From: Burhinus oedicnemus
Taxonomy: Eukaryota; Chordata; Aves; Charadriiformes; Burhinidae
DNA length: 64,000 nucleotides
Reading direction: 5' to 3'
NCBI GenBank assembly: GCA_008921705.1
Contig: VFFE01007619.1
Location: 1,299,221-1,363,220 of the forward strand
The number at the start of each line of letters is the position of its first letter. The stretch's first letter is position 1. This document shows, piece after piece, positions 13,966 to 25,200 of this stretch. Under the pieces are notes generated by a model. The model saw only the letters and a list, made by a program, of their open reading frames with translations, ran no database searches and was not told where the DNA came from. The position numbers were made by a program, and so were the translations under genes.

Positions 13966-14664
13966 ACAGCGCTAACTTCATTATGATGGGAGTTACTGCT
14001 CTGACAACTACTTACTATAGAGAAATTGTATATTAAGGTAAAATTTTGATGTAGCATCTTGCTTAGGTGTAAACTTTAATTATAACAAATGCAAACTACT
14101 TCTGAGGGAACTTGCTCATACTCAGTTGTTACCTAAGGCTGTTTATTTTAGTTAATGATTTTGATTCTAATGGCATTTAGCCTGATGGAATTTCACTTTA
14201 ATTTTTATGGAGACCTAAATGCAAGTGAACAGCATGGGTTTCGGGAGAACAGTCTTCGGCATAATCCTTGTTATTAGTAAGACTTGGTTGTGGTTCAGTT
14301 CTTTGTGTACATGCTGTGACAAAACAAAACCATTAGCAGGTGAATGCTAACGTGTTTAGGAGATGCAGCTCCTTCAGATAATGTGAAACTGCTCCTCCCA
14401 GATGGAGTTAAAATCACATGCTTGCTCAGGTCTCTAGGCTGAATTTTATAAAACATAATTTGTCTTTACAAACTTAACTGGAAGAAAGCTCCAAACACAC
14501 CCAAATCATCGTTTTCAGCTTCCTTCTGGGAGTACATTGTAAGTGACTGATGTCCCAAGACCTTAAGCAAAGAAACCCCGCAAAAATGTTGGTGCCAATC
14601 TAACTGTCCTATTTCTATAGTCTGTGTGTGTCCTCCAGGGACCAGTGTTGTCTGAACAGTTTGT

Positions 14665-15099
14665 GAATCACAGAATCACAGGGATTGGAAGGGACCTCTG
14701 GAGATCATCTAGTCCAACCCCTTTGCCAGAGCAGGTTCACCTAGAGCAGGTTGCATAGGATGACGTCCAGGTGGGTTTTGAATGTCTCTGGAGTCGGAGA
14801 CTCCACCACCTCTCTGGGCAGCCTGTTCCAGTGCTCAGCCACCCTTCAAAGAAGTTCCTCCTCATGTTTAGATGGAACTTCCTATGGTCAAGTTTGTGCC
14901 CATTACTTCTTGTCCTATCACTGGGCACCACTGCAAAAAGACTGGTCCCGTCCTCCTGGCACCTTCCCTTTAAGTATTTGTAAGCATTGATGAGATCTCT
15001 TCTGAGTCTTCTCTCCTCCAGACTAAAAAGACCCCAGTCCCTCAGCCTTTCCTCATCAGAAAGATGTTCCAGTCCCCTAATCATCTTTGTAGCCCTGAG
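14665..15099 (-). mobile_element. CR1 LINE, 5'-truncated 3' end (antisense)
   Basis: This is a CR1 tail in the opposite orientation to the gene. On the - strand it encodes the ORF2 end ([20 protein letters not shown], then an intact run through Arg-Arg-Asn-Phe-Phe-Glu) before a frameshift destroys the last residues. The 3' UTR is at 14665-14740 on the + strand, including the complement of gatgatctccagaggtccc, and it finishes in two gaatcaca repeats (14665-14680). It is truncated at the 5' side near 15099. Length and structure are typical of the many short CR1 copies in bird introns. Confidence 0.95.
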
Positions 15100-17598
15100 A
15101 GTGCCAATGCTAAGAGTACAGTCAGGCTGCCAGAGAATTAGCCTGCAGACTGTGTTCTGTTAGATCTCCCATACCTGCCTGGGAATGTAATTCAATTACA
15201 CCATAACTCATCCTAAACAGTTCTTTTACTCTTTCTTAATGCTCACAGTCAGCTTATTTCTACCTCCTAGATATTAATCTTTTCTCTGGTTTGTGAACTC
15301 AAGCAAGTAAATATTTATGAAGCACAATATTAATATTTTAATTAAAACTATTTTTCAAACTAGACCAATCCTGCTTCATTATTTGGTGCAGGAAAACACA
15401 GGTGCTGTTTTTCCTGGAGCCTATCATTTGCTGTGGTATGGTGGGGTGTTTTTGCATTAAAACAAAAAAGTTACTGAATCCACCACAAATGTGCTGTTGC
15501 TTTATTTGTGTTTCTCTTTTGATGAATAAGCTAGACTTCTGAAGTTGAACAATTTTTTAGTGTCAGTTTTTATCTCGATGCCTTTGAGGGCAAGCTTGTG
15601 CTCAGTCCTGCTTGACAAGTAGCTGTGTTCCAGTTGGCTGATTGCATGCAATCCTGTAACTCGAATTGAAACTACCACAAAATATACCAAGGCTGTGATA
15701 GGTGGTGATCACTTCTGGTGTGGTTGGTCAGCAGCTCTTGTTCCAGGGTGCATCTTGTTTAAACTAAATCTGAACAGGGAATGTAGAAACTCGAGTCATT
15801 CAGGAGACTATACAGATGACTTCAGTGCTTTTGTTGACTGAGGAGAGAAGCACATGCCAGCCAAAGGAAAAGCACACAAGTTGTTTTATTCTGTCTGTAG
15901 TTCCTGCTTTTTCTTATTTGTTTGGTACCAAAGTACTTGTGTCTTCTTGCAGCTGTTACCTCACCATGACCAGGCTCTGTGATTTGACCTAATAACTCTG
16001 TCAAGATTCTAGTCGTTTAAGTGTACCTGTACGTACAATGTCTGAGCAGCAGCTGCATATGCTTTGTGTCTTGGAAGAAATTATTCTGTAAAAAGTTGTA
16101 TCTCATTTTCAAAATAAAAAAAAATCCCAAACCAATTTATTCACTTCTCTGGTTTCTGAATTAGTTTTAAGGGTTTTTGTTGTTTGCTTTTTGGCTTCTT
16201 TTTTTTGCACTGAAGCTTTTCTTAAAAACTAGTTGAACTATTGGTTTGTCAGCAAAGTCAGTTTACCAGCTCAGACTGGCTCCTGGCAGACTTAATACAT
16301 TATCAGTCTGTCTCTTTTCCTGCCTTCTGGTGCAAGGATATGGCTTTCATTATGCATATTTCCTTAGTCTTTGACAGCTGGGGGCATATACGAGTTGAAG
16401 TCTGTTTTGTGTAAAATTAAGTAGCATGGGTTTTGCTCCCTTATTCAATTAAGGCATTTCCACTAACTTAAAATAATATATTTCTGAACCTTACAGAACT
16501 TGAAAGAAGGATAATTTCTGCCACTGAAAATTGGAAGCCTCCTTTATTCTCTAGCCAGTAGTATTTATCTTCTATGTCTAAAAATTCTGAAAGATTTGAT
16601 GGATTATTTTTTTTTTCCCCCTTCCTAATCAGGCGTGGATTCAGGAATAGGGATGCTGTCTCTTCTGATGATAAAACAGTTACAAGTTCAGGAGAAATCT
16701 GTAACCTACAGGGAACTCCTTAAAGCAAAATGACTGAAGCACAATCTAACAGAATATGTCTTCTGAGAGAGCGTCAGAAGCATGTAACTCACTCCAGTAC
16801 GTTGCAACCAAGCTGCTTTTTTACTAATAAAATAAAGGCTGCAACAGAATATTGGAGAGAAGAGGCAGCTTGGATTACTGTGTAGTTCACCTCTTGGTTG
16901 GGGAACCAGGTCGCCTGACAGAGTTGTCTGTGTTGCCAGCGTCAGGAGGATTAACCTCTCATAATCTCTGTGATTTGAATAAGAGATTTTGTTCCTGTCC
17001 TCACTGCTCAGTTCAAAGCAGCTGCTGAGCAGAAACTTCAGTGAATCTTCAGCAATGTGTCTGTGTTGGTCAGCCAAAAAAGGAAGAAACAGATGTTAGA
17101 GGATTTCTCCTAACTGCTTTATAGCAACTGATTTTACTGTTTGGATGGTAGGTGTATATAGGTGGAGCTGTTCTACAGAATCAGGGAAGTTGGCTGTATC
17201 TTCAGTTTCCTTTTTGTTTATAAGGTGTTCTATTACACAAATAGTATTAAATGCATTTCACTGTCACCACTCTGTGCTTCCTCTCCCCCTTTGGAAAGCA
17301 AACTTGGACAAAGGCATCATCTCTTGGTTTGTAAGCACAACATAACAAAACTTCAGTGTGTTTGTTTTCCTACTTCTCAAGAAAAATACAACTGATTCAG
17401 ACTAATCAGTCAGGGGTGATGCTTTACGTGTATGTGCTAGGTCAGGCCAAAGCTAGGAGTCAACTAACGTGTATCTACCCTTGAGGAATGGTGGTGCTAG
17501 TAATAAGGGACTTAGCTCTGCTTATAGCCCCACAAAATTTGAAGAAGGATTTTCTTCTGTGTATTGTGGTTGTGGGGAGGCTATTTAATTTACTTTTT

Positions 17599-17641
17599 TA
17601 AAAAAACAAACAAACAAAACAAAACAAAAAAACAAAACAAC
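17599..17641. repeat. (AAAC)n simple repeat
   Basis: This is a run of AAAC and AAAAC units following a T/A-rich stretch in intron 1. Its length is probably unstable between individuals. Confidence 0.85.
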
Positions 17642-18930
17642 AGACTATTTGCTGTGTCAAACAGGTAGCAAAGCATCTTGCCTCTCTTTGAGTGATAATC
17701 CTTTTCTTCTCGATGGAGAGTGATACAGGTTTGCGTGTGTTGTCTTCCTGCTTTAAACCATCTGATAACGCTGTCAAGTGACAGCAAAGATGTATAGCAA
17801 AGAGGCTAAATTGAGAAGCAAGGTCTTGGAATCATGTGTTCCCCCTTGCTGTTGAAGAAATACCAAAGTGGAATTCACCTGAAATTGCCTGTTGCCATCC
17901 TTGATTGCATTGGGGACAGAGGAGATTTGGTGGTAGAACAGACCATATGAAACTACTTTCCAAAATGTCACCTCTGGGTCCTAAGCCTAGAAGCTGAGGG
18001 CATATTAATATATAGAGTAGGTACTGCTGTATCATCATGTCATGCCCCTTCCTAGGAATTGTCTAGGTCTTTGTATGGACAAGATACCAGGCTAAATGGA
18101 CTTGTTCTGCAGCCCTCCTGTTGTGATATCACTTCTTGCAGTGCAAACTCCTGCTGAAGGTGTGGAAAGAGCCCCTTGATCTGTAGGGCAGGAGTCATCT
18201 TGTTTGGGACCCAAGTGTGAGGTGTCACTGATGTCAAAGTGTCTCTTAGGGAATTCCAGCATCGAGTTTGAGCAGTGGGACTGTCGGATTTATTCAAATA
18301 ACCGGTATTTTGGGAACAGTAAATTATGAATCTGGCTTTGTCACGGTGCTTGTGGGAGGAGAGGCAGCAAGCACAAGGCAAACATCTGTGAGATGGTAAG
18401 AAGGTCTCTGTGGAGTATTGTTTGTGAATGCGCTTGTGTGAATTGGTTGCAGTTCTTGGTGGAGAAATAGGTCAGGAGAACTGACGCTTCAGAGTCTTCC
18501 CCTGGTGAAGAAAACCATCTGAAAATAGCTTGAGTGCTCCACTAACTATCTCAGAGCCTGGGCCTTTGGTTTTGAGTAGCAAACAGATGTTGAGGTCACA
18601 GCTGGGAGTGAAGTTAAATTTCAGGTAGATGTTAACGTGTCTGTGGGAAGGTTACAAAGAAACAAAGCACAATTCTAAGTAAGCATCTGAGTATGCTGGC
18701 TCTTGCCTCGCTAGAATTAACTTGTCAGTTTGTGTTGAGATCATGATTATTGTCAGATAAGTTGAAAAGGTGAGTAATGAGGTAAAGGGCTCTCTGGAGA
18801 GCGGCACACAGACTTGGCCTTCTTTGAGGCACCTTGTATTCCAGCACAGGCTGTGGGGCTCTTGAGAGCTAGATCTAATACTTTCTGTGCAGCCTTTAAG
18901 GACGGCAACGAGATGCATTGCTAGAGGAAA

Positions 18931-18983
18931 GTTTGTTTGGGTGGTTTTTTTGTTTGTTTGTTTTGGTTTTTTGGTTTTTTTTG
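18931..18983. repeat. (GTTT)n-like simple repeat
   Basis: GTTT units grade into T-runs separated by GG. It is the complementary type of low-complexity sequence to the AAAC tract 1.3 kb upstream, so the pair could form a weak hairpin in the pre-mRNA. Confidence 0.8.
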
Positions 18984-21900
18984 TCTGGGCCCTGGGAAGC
19001 TGTCATTCCAGCAAGTCCCAAAGCGGGCAGAAGATGGCTTATGATTCTCAACTTGTTCTAGTTACCTGAAGGGTGACTTGAGCTCAATGGGTTGTCCTGC
19101 TTTGGGTTGGCTGGGGAAGTATCCTGCCTGCTAGCTGAACTGTGGGCAGGAGAAATGGAGATAGATAGTCCCATAGCCTGGAAGAGCATCTGCAGTGATG
19201 GGAATTCCTGGAAGAGTGTTGTAGTGTTGGGAGTTCCAGCGTGACATGTTCCACTCCTCTCCAAAAATTGCTGCCTGCTCTCTCCTGCGCAACATTTAGC
19301 CACACAAGCTGCCTGGAAGTAGAAGCTTCTGCATTTCTTCTGTTTCCAAGTATATTTCATGTACAAACTGGAAAATATTTTATGGGCAGTGTTAATGTGT
19401 TTCAGGAGGTTGTAAAGTTCAAGGCTTGCGTGTTCCTACTTCCTTTACTGCTTCCCAGCATCTGTTTCCAGCTTTTTTGGCTGTACGGTTCATGAATATG
19501 CTTTTTTTATTCCCAGATAGAAGAAACAATATTGTCAAGCTTATTTCAGCTGCTGCTTACCTGAAATCAATTGAATGCTTCCTACTGCCTTTCAGGAAGC
19601 TTTTTCTGGGATCAGCTGTAAGTAAACTTCTTGCAGCTTCCTTACTGCAAAGCAGAAGTTTGACTAAGTGCTAATTCTTAATGTAATAATGATTTGAGCT
19701 GTGGTTTACAAAATAGCTTGTCAATGTTTTAAGCATTATATTGGTAAGATCTCCTGAGGCTTTTGGGATAAAATGATCTGCATGTTTTAAAATGCTGGAA
19801 TCCTTTGGCAGTACCTAATGGTCATGATATTGATTGTATTTTGCCAGTGTAGATCCTGTTCTGTGCTAGCTTTTTAGTAAAATCACTGTATCCAGTTACA
19901 AGTTCAGAGATGAGGGAGGTTCTGGGTTTTGGGACCTGCTGTTTTGCAAGTCTCCTCCCTCCCTTCCTCTTTGTGAACCTATCCTATCCTAGTCACTCTA
20001 CTGCAAATTTTGTTTTCAAACCAACAAATAACAGCATGACCTTGCTGCCTGATACTATTTTCCACAGAAATGCTGGTGTAAGGATCCTGGAAGAGCAATC
20101 TGATGTCTACTTGAACTTCAGGGAAGGAACCGGTTGCAGACCTCTTTAGTTTTCCTCTTGCATTTTATTCCTTGTCACAGTGGCTTTCTACAAGTTGCAT
20201 ATGTAGTTTCAGTTTCATTTTTCCTGTCCTATATTCTCCTAGTAAGACACTTTGTTTTCAGTTTGTTTCTTTGAGATACAGGTTTGATTTTTCTGTCCAA
20301 AACTCTGTTCACAACTGCAATATCCATGGTGTATCTTCTACAGCACTATTTATAAATTTTTATTTTTTTTTTGACTGTCGTAGCACTTTTTTCATCTGTG
20401 AGTTCCTGTTGCTGAAATAGTCTAAGGAATATTTCAGGTAGGTGAGTAGTTCTTGAGCTAAGCAACAAACAAGAATGCATATGAAACTCTTCAGGAGGTT
20501 GAAGATCTGTGTGATGTTAAGTCAGTGTGTCAAATCAAATCTGGTAACAGATTAACCTGTAAATGAAACCCAGATGTCTCTAACTGCCTGAATCTATTTT
20601 GTCATTGAAAGTGTTTAGAAGCGTACTTACATTAACTGTCTACTACATTCAACCATCATAGAAAGTAAATTGAATTGTCACCCCTTCTGTCCCATGAAAT
20701 ACCTTTTAGAGAAGCAGGGCCTTCTAAGAGAAAGCTTCTTTTGCCAATGATGACTGAGTTTTATTTAAAAACAAAACAATTAAACAACCCTTGCCAAAGG
20801 GTCTACAAAGTTGGTCCTCTGCTCCAGTGAGAATGTGTTTTTGATTGGAGTGCTCGCAACTGCCAATAAGGGTTTAATACCAAGTTTTTTAATTTGTTCT
20901 GTTTAAGAAGTAGAGCACTGTGAAGCTCTTGTGCAAGCTGTGCTGTATACACTTACCAAGTTTTATGCAAAAGATGAGCTGAAAAGTGACAGTATCTGCA
21001 GGAGGTGTGAAGTTACCTAGTTCACTAATGTGATCAGACTGGATGATTCCACGAAATAGTCAGATACATTTTTCATTTGATAACTGGTTCAGCACAGTAT
21101 ATTAACTGTGGATTTGCTCACTTTTGTGTAGATTGGCCATTGTGTTGTCCTGTTAGCTCTCCCAAGTTCATGTGAATGAAACCGTGGGGAATACTCAGAT
21201 ATCCTGTCACTGTGCTGTGTCACTGTAATGCCTGTGGGCTATGGCAGTAACAGAGATTTAGACAAGACAATGATATAAAGCTTCTACATATAAAAGCTAG
21301 GCCTTTTCTGTGCAGATTTCAGTACTTTGCTCACCAAAGTTTGGCCCATGCAGGTGGTGGGGTGCTGAGCCAGGGGCTGTGAAAATTGTGGCAAGAAACA
21401 GATGTTGGGGTGAAGCTTAGTAAGCAGAGCCAGGCAGCAGCTGCAGTGTCCCATGGGGACTGGAAATGTCTGTCAGCCCCAAGGTATGGGGTGTCTGGGC
21501 TGTGGAGGGAAACAAGGAGGGTGCTGTCTGCCTGCAGGTTGTGACATGTGTGGGTGCAAGCCTTGGATCTTAACTGACCAGAGAATTTACAGGTAAACAG
21601 GGGAGCATCTAGTGAGGTTTGGCAGTGCAGAGGGTTGTTGGGATGTGTACTTTACGTAGTGCTTTCCTGGATTTCCTATACGAAATGGTGCTGAAGTTAA
21701 ATGCGGTTAGTATTGAATATGTCTGCTCTTAGCACAGGAATCTGGAAGACCTTTGCAAGCAGTTACATGTGTCTCAGCTGCTATCAGTCACTGTCCAGTG
21801 GGCAGAAAGTGTGGAGTGACTGATAGAAAGCTGTTTGTTGGAAATTGTGTTGTAAATCAAATAAACTTTGTGTGTCTCTGGACAGGTTAACGAATTTGCA

Positions 21901-22244
21901 GGTCATCTGAGCAGGAAGGTGCTAATTCATGTGAATTAGGAGGGATTCTAATTCATTCTCAAGACATCTGGCAAAATGGAAATCCCGTGGGTAGATCAAT
22001 TTGCTACTACAGGCATAGAATCTTTTCTTTTTTTTTTGTCTTCCTCTCCTTCCTTAGAAGAATCCAAGAGTGATAGTAGTTGCTTTTTAAATGTGGTTGG
22101 TTGCTGAAGGGAGCATAGCTTGTTTGACATGGTTCCCAAGGCCTTGAGAAAGGCGAGTCAGGTTGTCCTGTGAGCATTTAGAGTGGTCAAATTGAAGAAA
22201 GCTCTTTGCTACATGAATGGGAACTGCAGTGTAAAAGTGGTGGG

Positions 22245-22260
22245 TTTTTTTTTTTTTTTT
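22245..22260. repeat. Poly(T), 16 nt
   Basis: This is an uninterrupted homopolymer in intron 1. No retroposed element is recognisable next to it. Confidence 0.85.
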
Positions 22261-25200
22261 CATTTTGAGGAACTATTAAAAATTAATGAACTCTTATTGT
22301 GTCCATCCATTTATTCTGGACTACTTATTAAAGCAGATCGATCTCTCGGTTCAGTTGAGGTGAATTTAGTGGTACTGGTGACTTGCTGTTGAGGCTATTC
22401 CTCCACTGTTGTCTCAGTCAAACACATGATGGATTTTTGAAGGACTGTTTCAGGAACTAGGTCAGGAAAATTCTGCCCTTAAATGCAACTCTAGGTCTTT
22501 GGGTGCTGATGGAAATCTGTGCTATGTTCCTGCTCTCTGCTAATTACCAGGGAAAGTGGCATTTTGCAGTGGCTCTTCTTCCTTCTGGCAGCAGAGCAGT
22601 TCTCTGGGCAGGCCAGCCCTCCATTCACATCAAGCAATAACAAAATGTTATCTGCTGTTTGCTGTGAATGCAGTCCCAGCTTTTATGTGTGTTGGTACAT
22701 GAAGGTACCCACTGAGTTTCCGTCACATCATTCTTGAAGGGAATACGCTGGGGCGTAAAGTGCTCTCTTCCCCACTCAAGTGGAACAGTATTTATATGTA
22801 AACCCGTGATCTGTTTTCCCTGGCAGAAAAACAAAGTATAAAGTAATAAACGGGACTTAAGTCTCTTGTCCCTCAATGGCCCCTGAGGCTGAAGGAATCT
22901 CTCCACTGCAAAACCCATACCAGCTCAGCAGGGCTCTGCTGCGAGGAGACAAAGCCCGAGCGGACCCTGCTCTGGGCTCTCTGCAGTTACAGCAGAGGCT
23001 GTTGAGGTGCTGCTGAGTGCCAGCAGGTCCCTGGGGCCTCCTGTGCAATTATCCTTCCTCTGAGCTAGTTAAGGAAAATCTTTTCCTTCTGAACATAATT
23101 TGGCTCTGAATGTATGAGAATGCAGTGGAGCGTTTCTTTTTAGACCTGTCTCAAGCTGGGAATACCATAGTGACTGTGACATGTTGAGTCCTCATAACAG
23201 GCTTGGAAAACCATTAAACTGCATTTTAGCCAGCTCTTTCTTTCTTGGAGTTATGAAGGGATGACAAGAGTTTCACAACACAGTCAGCACTGCCGTTCTG
23301 CTGTGGCGTGTGCAACTGCCTTTAATAGCGTACCTCTGCTGCTGGGCTTTTATAGGGATCGTGTGAAACAAAACAGTGACTGAGTTAAAATCAGGGGTGA
23401 GGTCACTGCATGGCCTCTGCTTCCCCTGGGCTGACGCACCTTTTGGGTTCAGGTAGTGGGAAAGACAAGGGTTCCTCAGCCTCAGGTGGGAGGTGAGGAT
23501 GTGCAGAGGATGTGCAAGGGCTGTGCATGTAAAATGTTTTGATTTCCAGGGGAGGGAAAGGTACCTGTGTATTACGGTGGGATCCTCAGGGACACACCCC
23601 CTTGTTCAATGCTCCAGTCTTGCGCCACTTGCCAGCCTCTCATAGATTTTGTAAATAGCTTTCACGAAGTGAGTAGGAGGTGTTGAGTTTCTGGCTCTGC
23701 AATGAGGACCTGTGCTATAGCTGTTGGCGCAGGGTTCAGACAGCAAAATTATTACCAAAGGCACAGTTATAGAAAATGTAACCTGAAGGGCTGGAGCACT
23801 GCCTCGCCAGCACTTCCCTCTCAGAAGGGATTCCCTCCCTTCTGCATACGTGCTGCGTGGTGCACAGGCTGTGATTTGGCGTGTTGACTTAGTCTTGGGT
23901 AGTATGAGCATTTTGCTGTGATCTCTTATTTCTGTTGCTTAAGCAACCTTTGCACCTAGCACTGTGTATCACTGTGCACTGAAGTCTGAGCACCTGGAAG
24001 AGGTGAGAAAAGCACAAAGTGAAATGGAAATACGTATTGATTCTGCTGTTGAGCTGAGGACAGTTACTGTAGAAGTTAGAGTGCTCTTGAAAACACATTA
24101 ACATTGTATTTGTTGCATTTGTGTTTCACAGGGAAGAGGAAGCTATTTGTCAAATTGCTGATCGTGAAAATGCATTTTGAATGTTCTGTTTTCAGCATGG
24201 CATTTCTTTTTAAGAGCACTAATTAAAGTGCATCCTTTCGTTCTTCTAACTTCTTCCACAGCCCTTCGGTGGCACTTTATTGGCCTCTGCATGAGGATGT
24301 AGATTTTGTTGTAGTGTGGTGAGTGACCAGCTCGTAAGTCATGTGCTGGATTTAGTTAGGATGTAATCTTTTGGCCATCTGCTCAGGCACTCCTTGTGTC
24401 TGCATCCCTCTGATTTGCAAGCAGATATTAAAGGTGAACTCGAATCTGCAGATGTTCAGAACACCTAGCTTCCCTTTGACTGAGTGTGAGCGTGTTGGTG
24501 CTTAGATTTAAGCAATGTGTTGTCTGAACCTCACAGTAATTAGGCATGCTTGACTTTAAATCTCTGGCGGGTGTATGGGGCACCTAGTCAGGAAAAAAAA
24601 TAATTATCCTCAGATTGATTGAAAAATAAGTGGATAGCAAAAATTTCTCTGTAGAACTGAGTTTAAGAATACTCTGATACAAGTTCTGCGGTTGTTTTTC
24701 CACATTCCCACAATGATTCTGGACCTTTTTTGCAATCTCTGGTTTGTATTTTCCTTTCCTAGTCCTTAGGAGTCTGTCTCACTCTCAGCCTTTGGTAACT
24801 GACAGCTGTAGAACATCTGGAATCCTGTTGTGACTTTTTTTTTTTTAAGTTGCAGGCAAGACTTCAACTTAATTTTTTTTTTCTTGTGTCTTTATTTAGA
24901 GTAACGCCAGAATGGTGAGAGATTCCCAGAGAAAAATTGAATGTTTACATCAATTTTATTGCTTTTGTATCTGTCTAATTTGCATCAGGTTAATTCAGTG
25001 CAGCCTGTTTGCTTTCTAATAGCTCCTTGAACTGAGGCGCAATAGCTGTGTCTCTGATATGCCCGTCTTTTTTAGTGATTAAATGAATCTTCGCTTGCAC
25101 AGTGAGAGCAGGTGCATCTCTGTGCATCTGTATCATGCAGTGCTCACACGTGGCAGTGCAAAGCTTTAGGTCTTGAAGCTTCCCGTTCTAATTTTCTGTT

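Noticed and set aside
14737..15084. 115-codon - strand open frame
   Set aside because: It is again CR1 ORF2 C-terminus, frameshifted near its end.
21300..21620. G-rich stretch considered as a third copy of the LTR-like repeat
   Set aside because: Composition is similar but I could not align any block to copies A or B.
22860..23050. GC-rich patch considered as an alternative promoter or first exon
   Set aside because: It has few CpG sites, no ATG exon with a phase-1 donor, and no core promoter motif.
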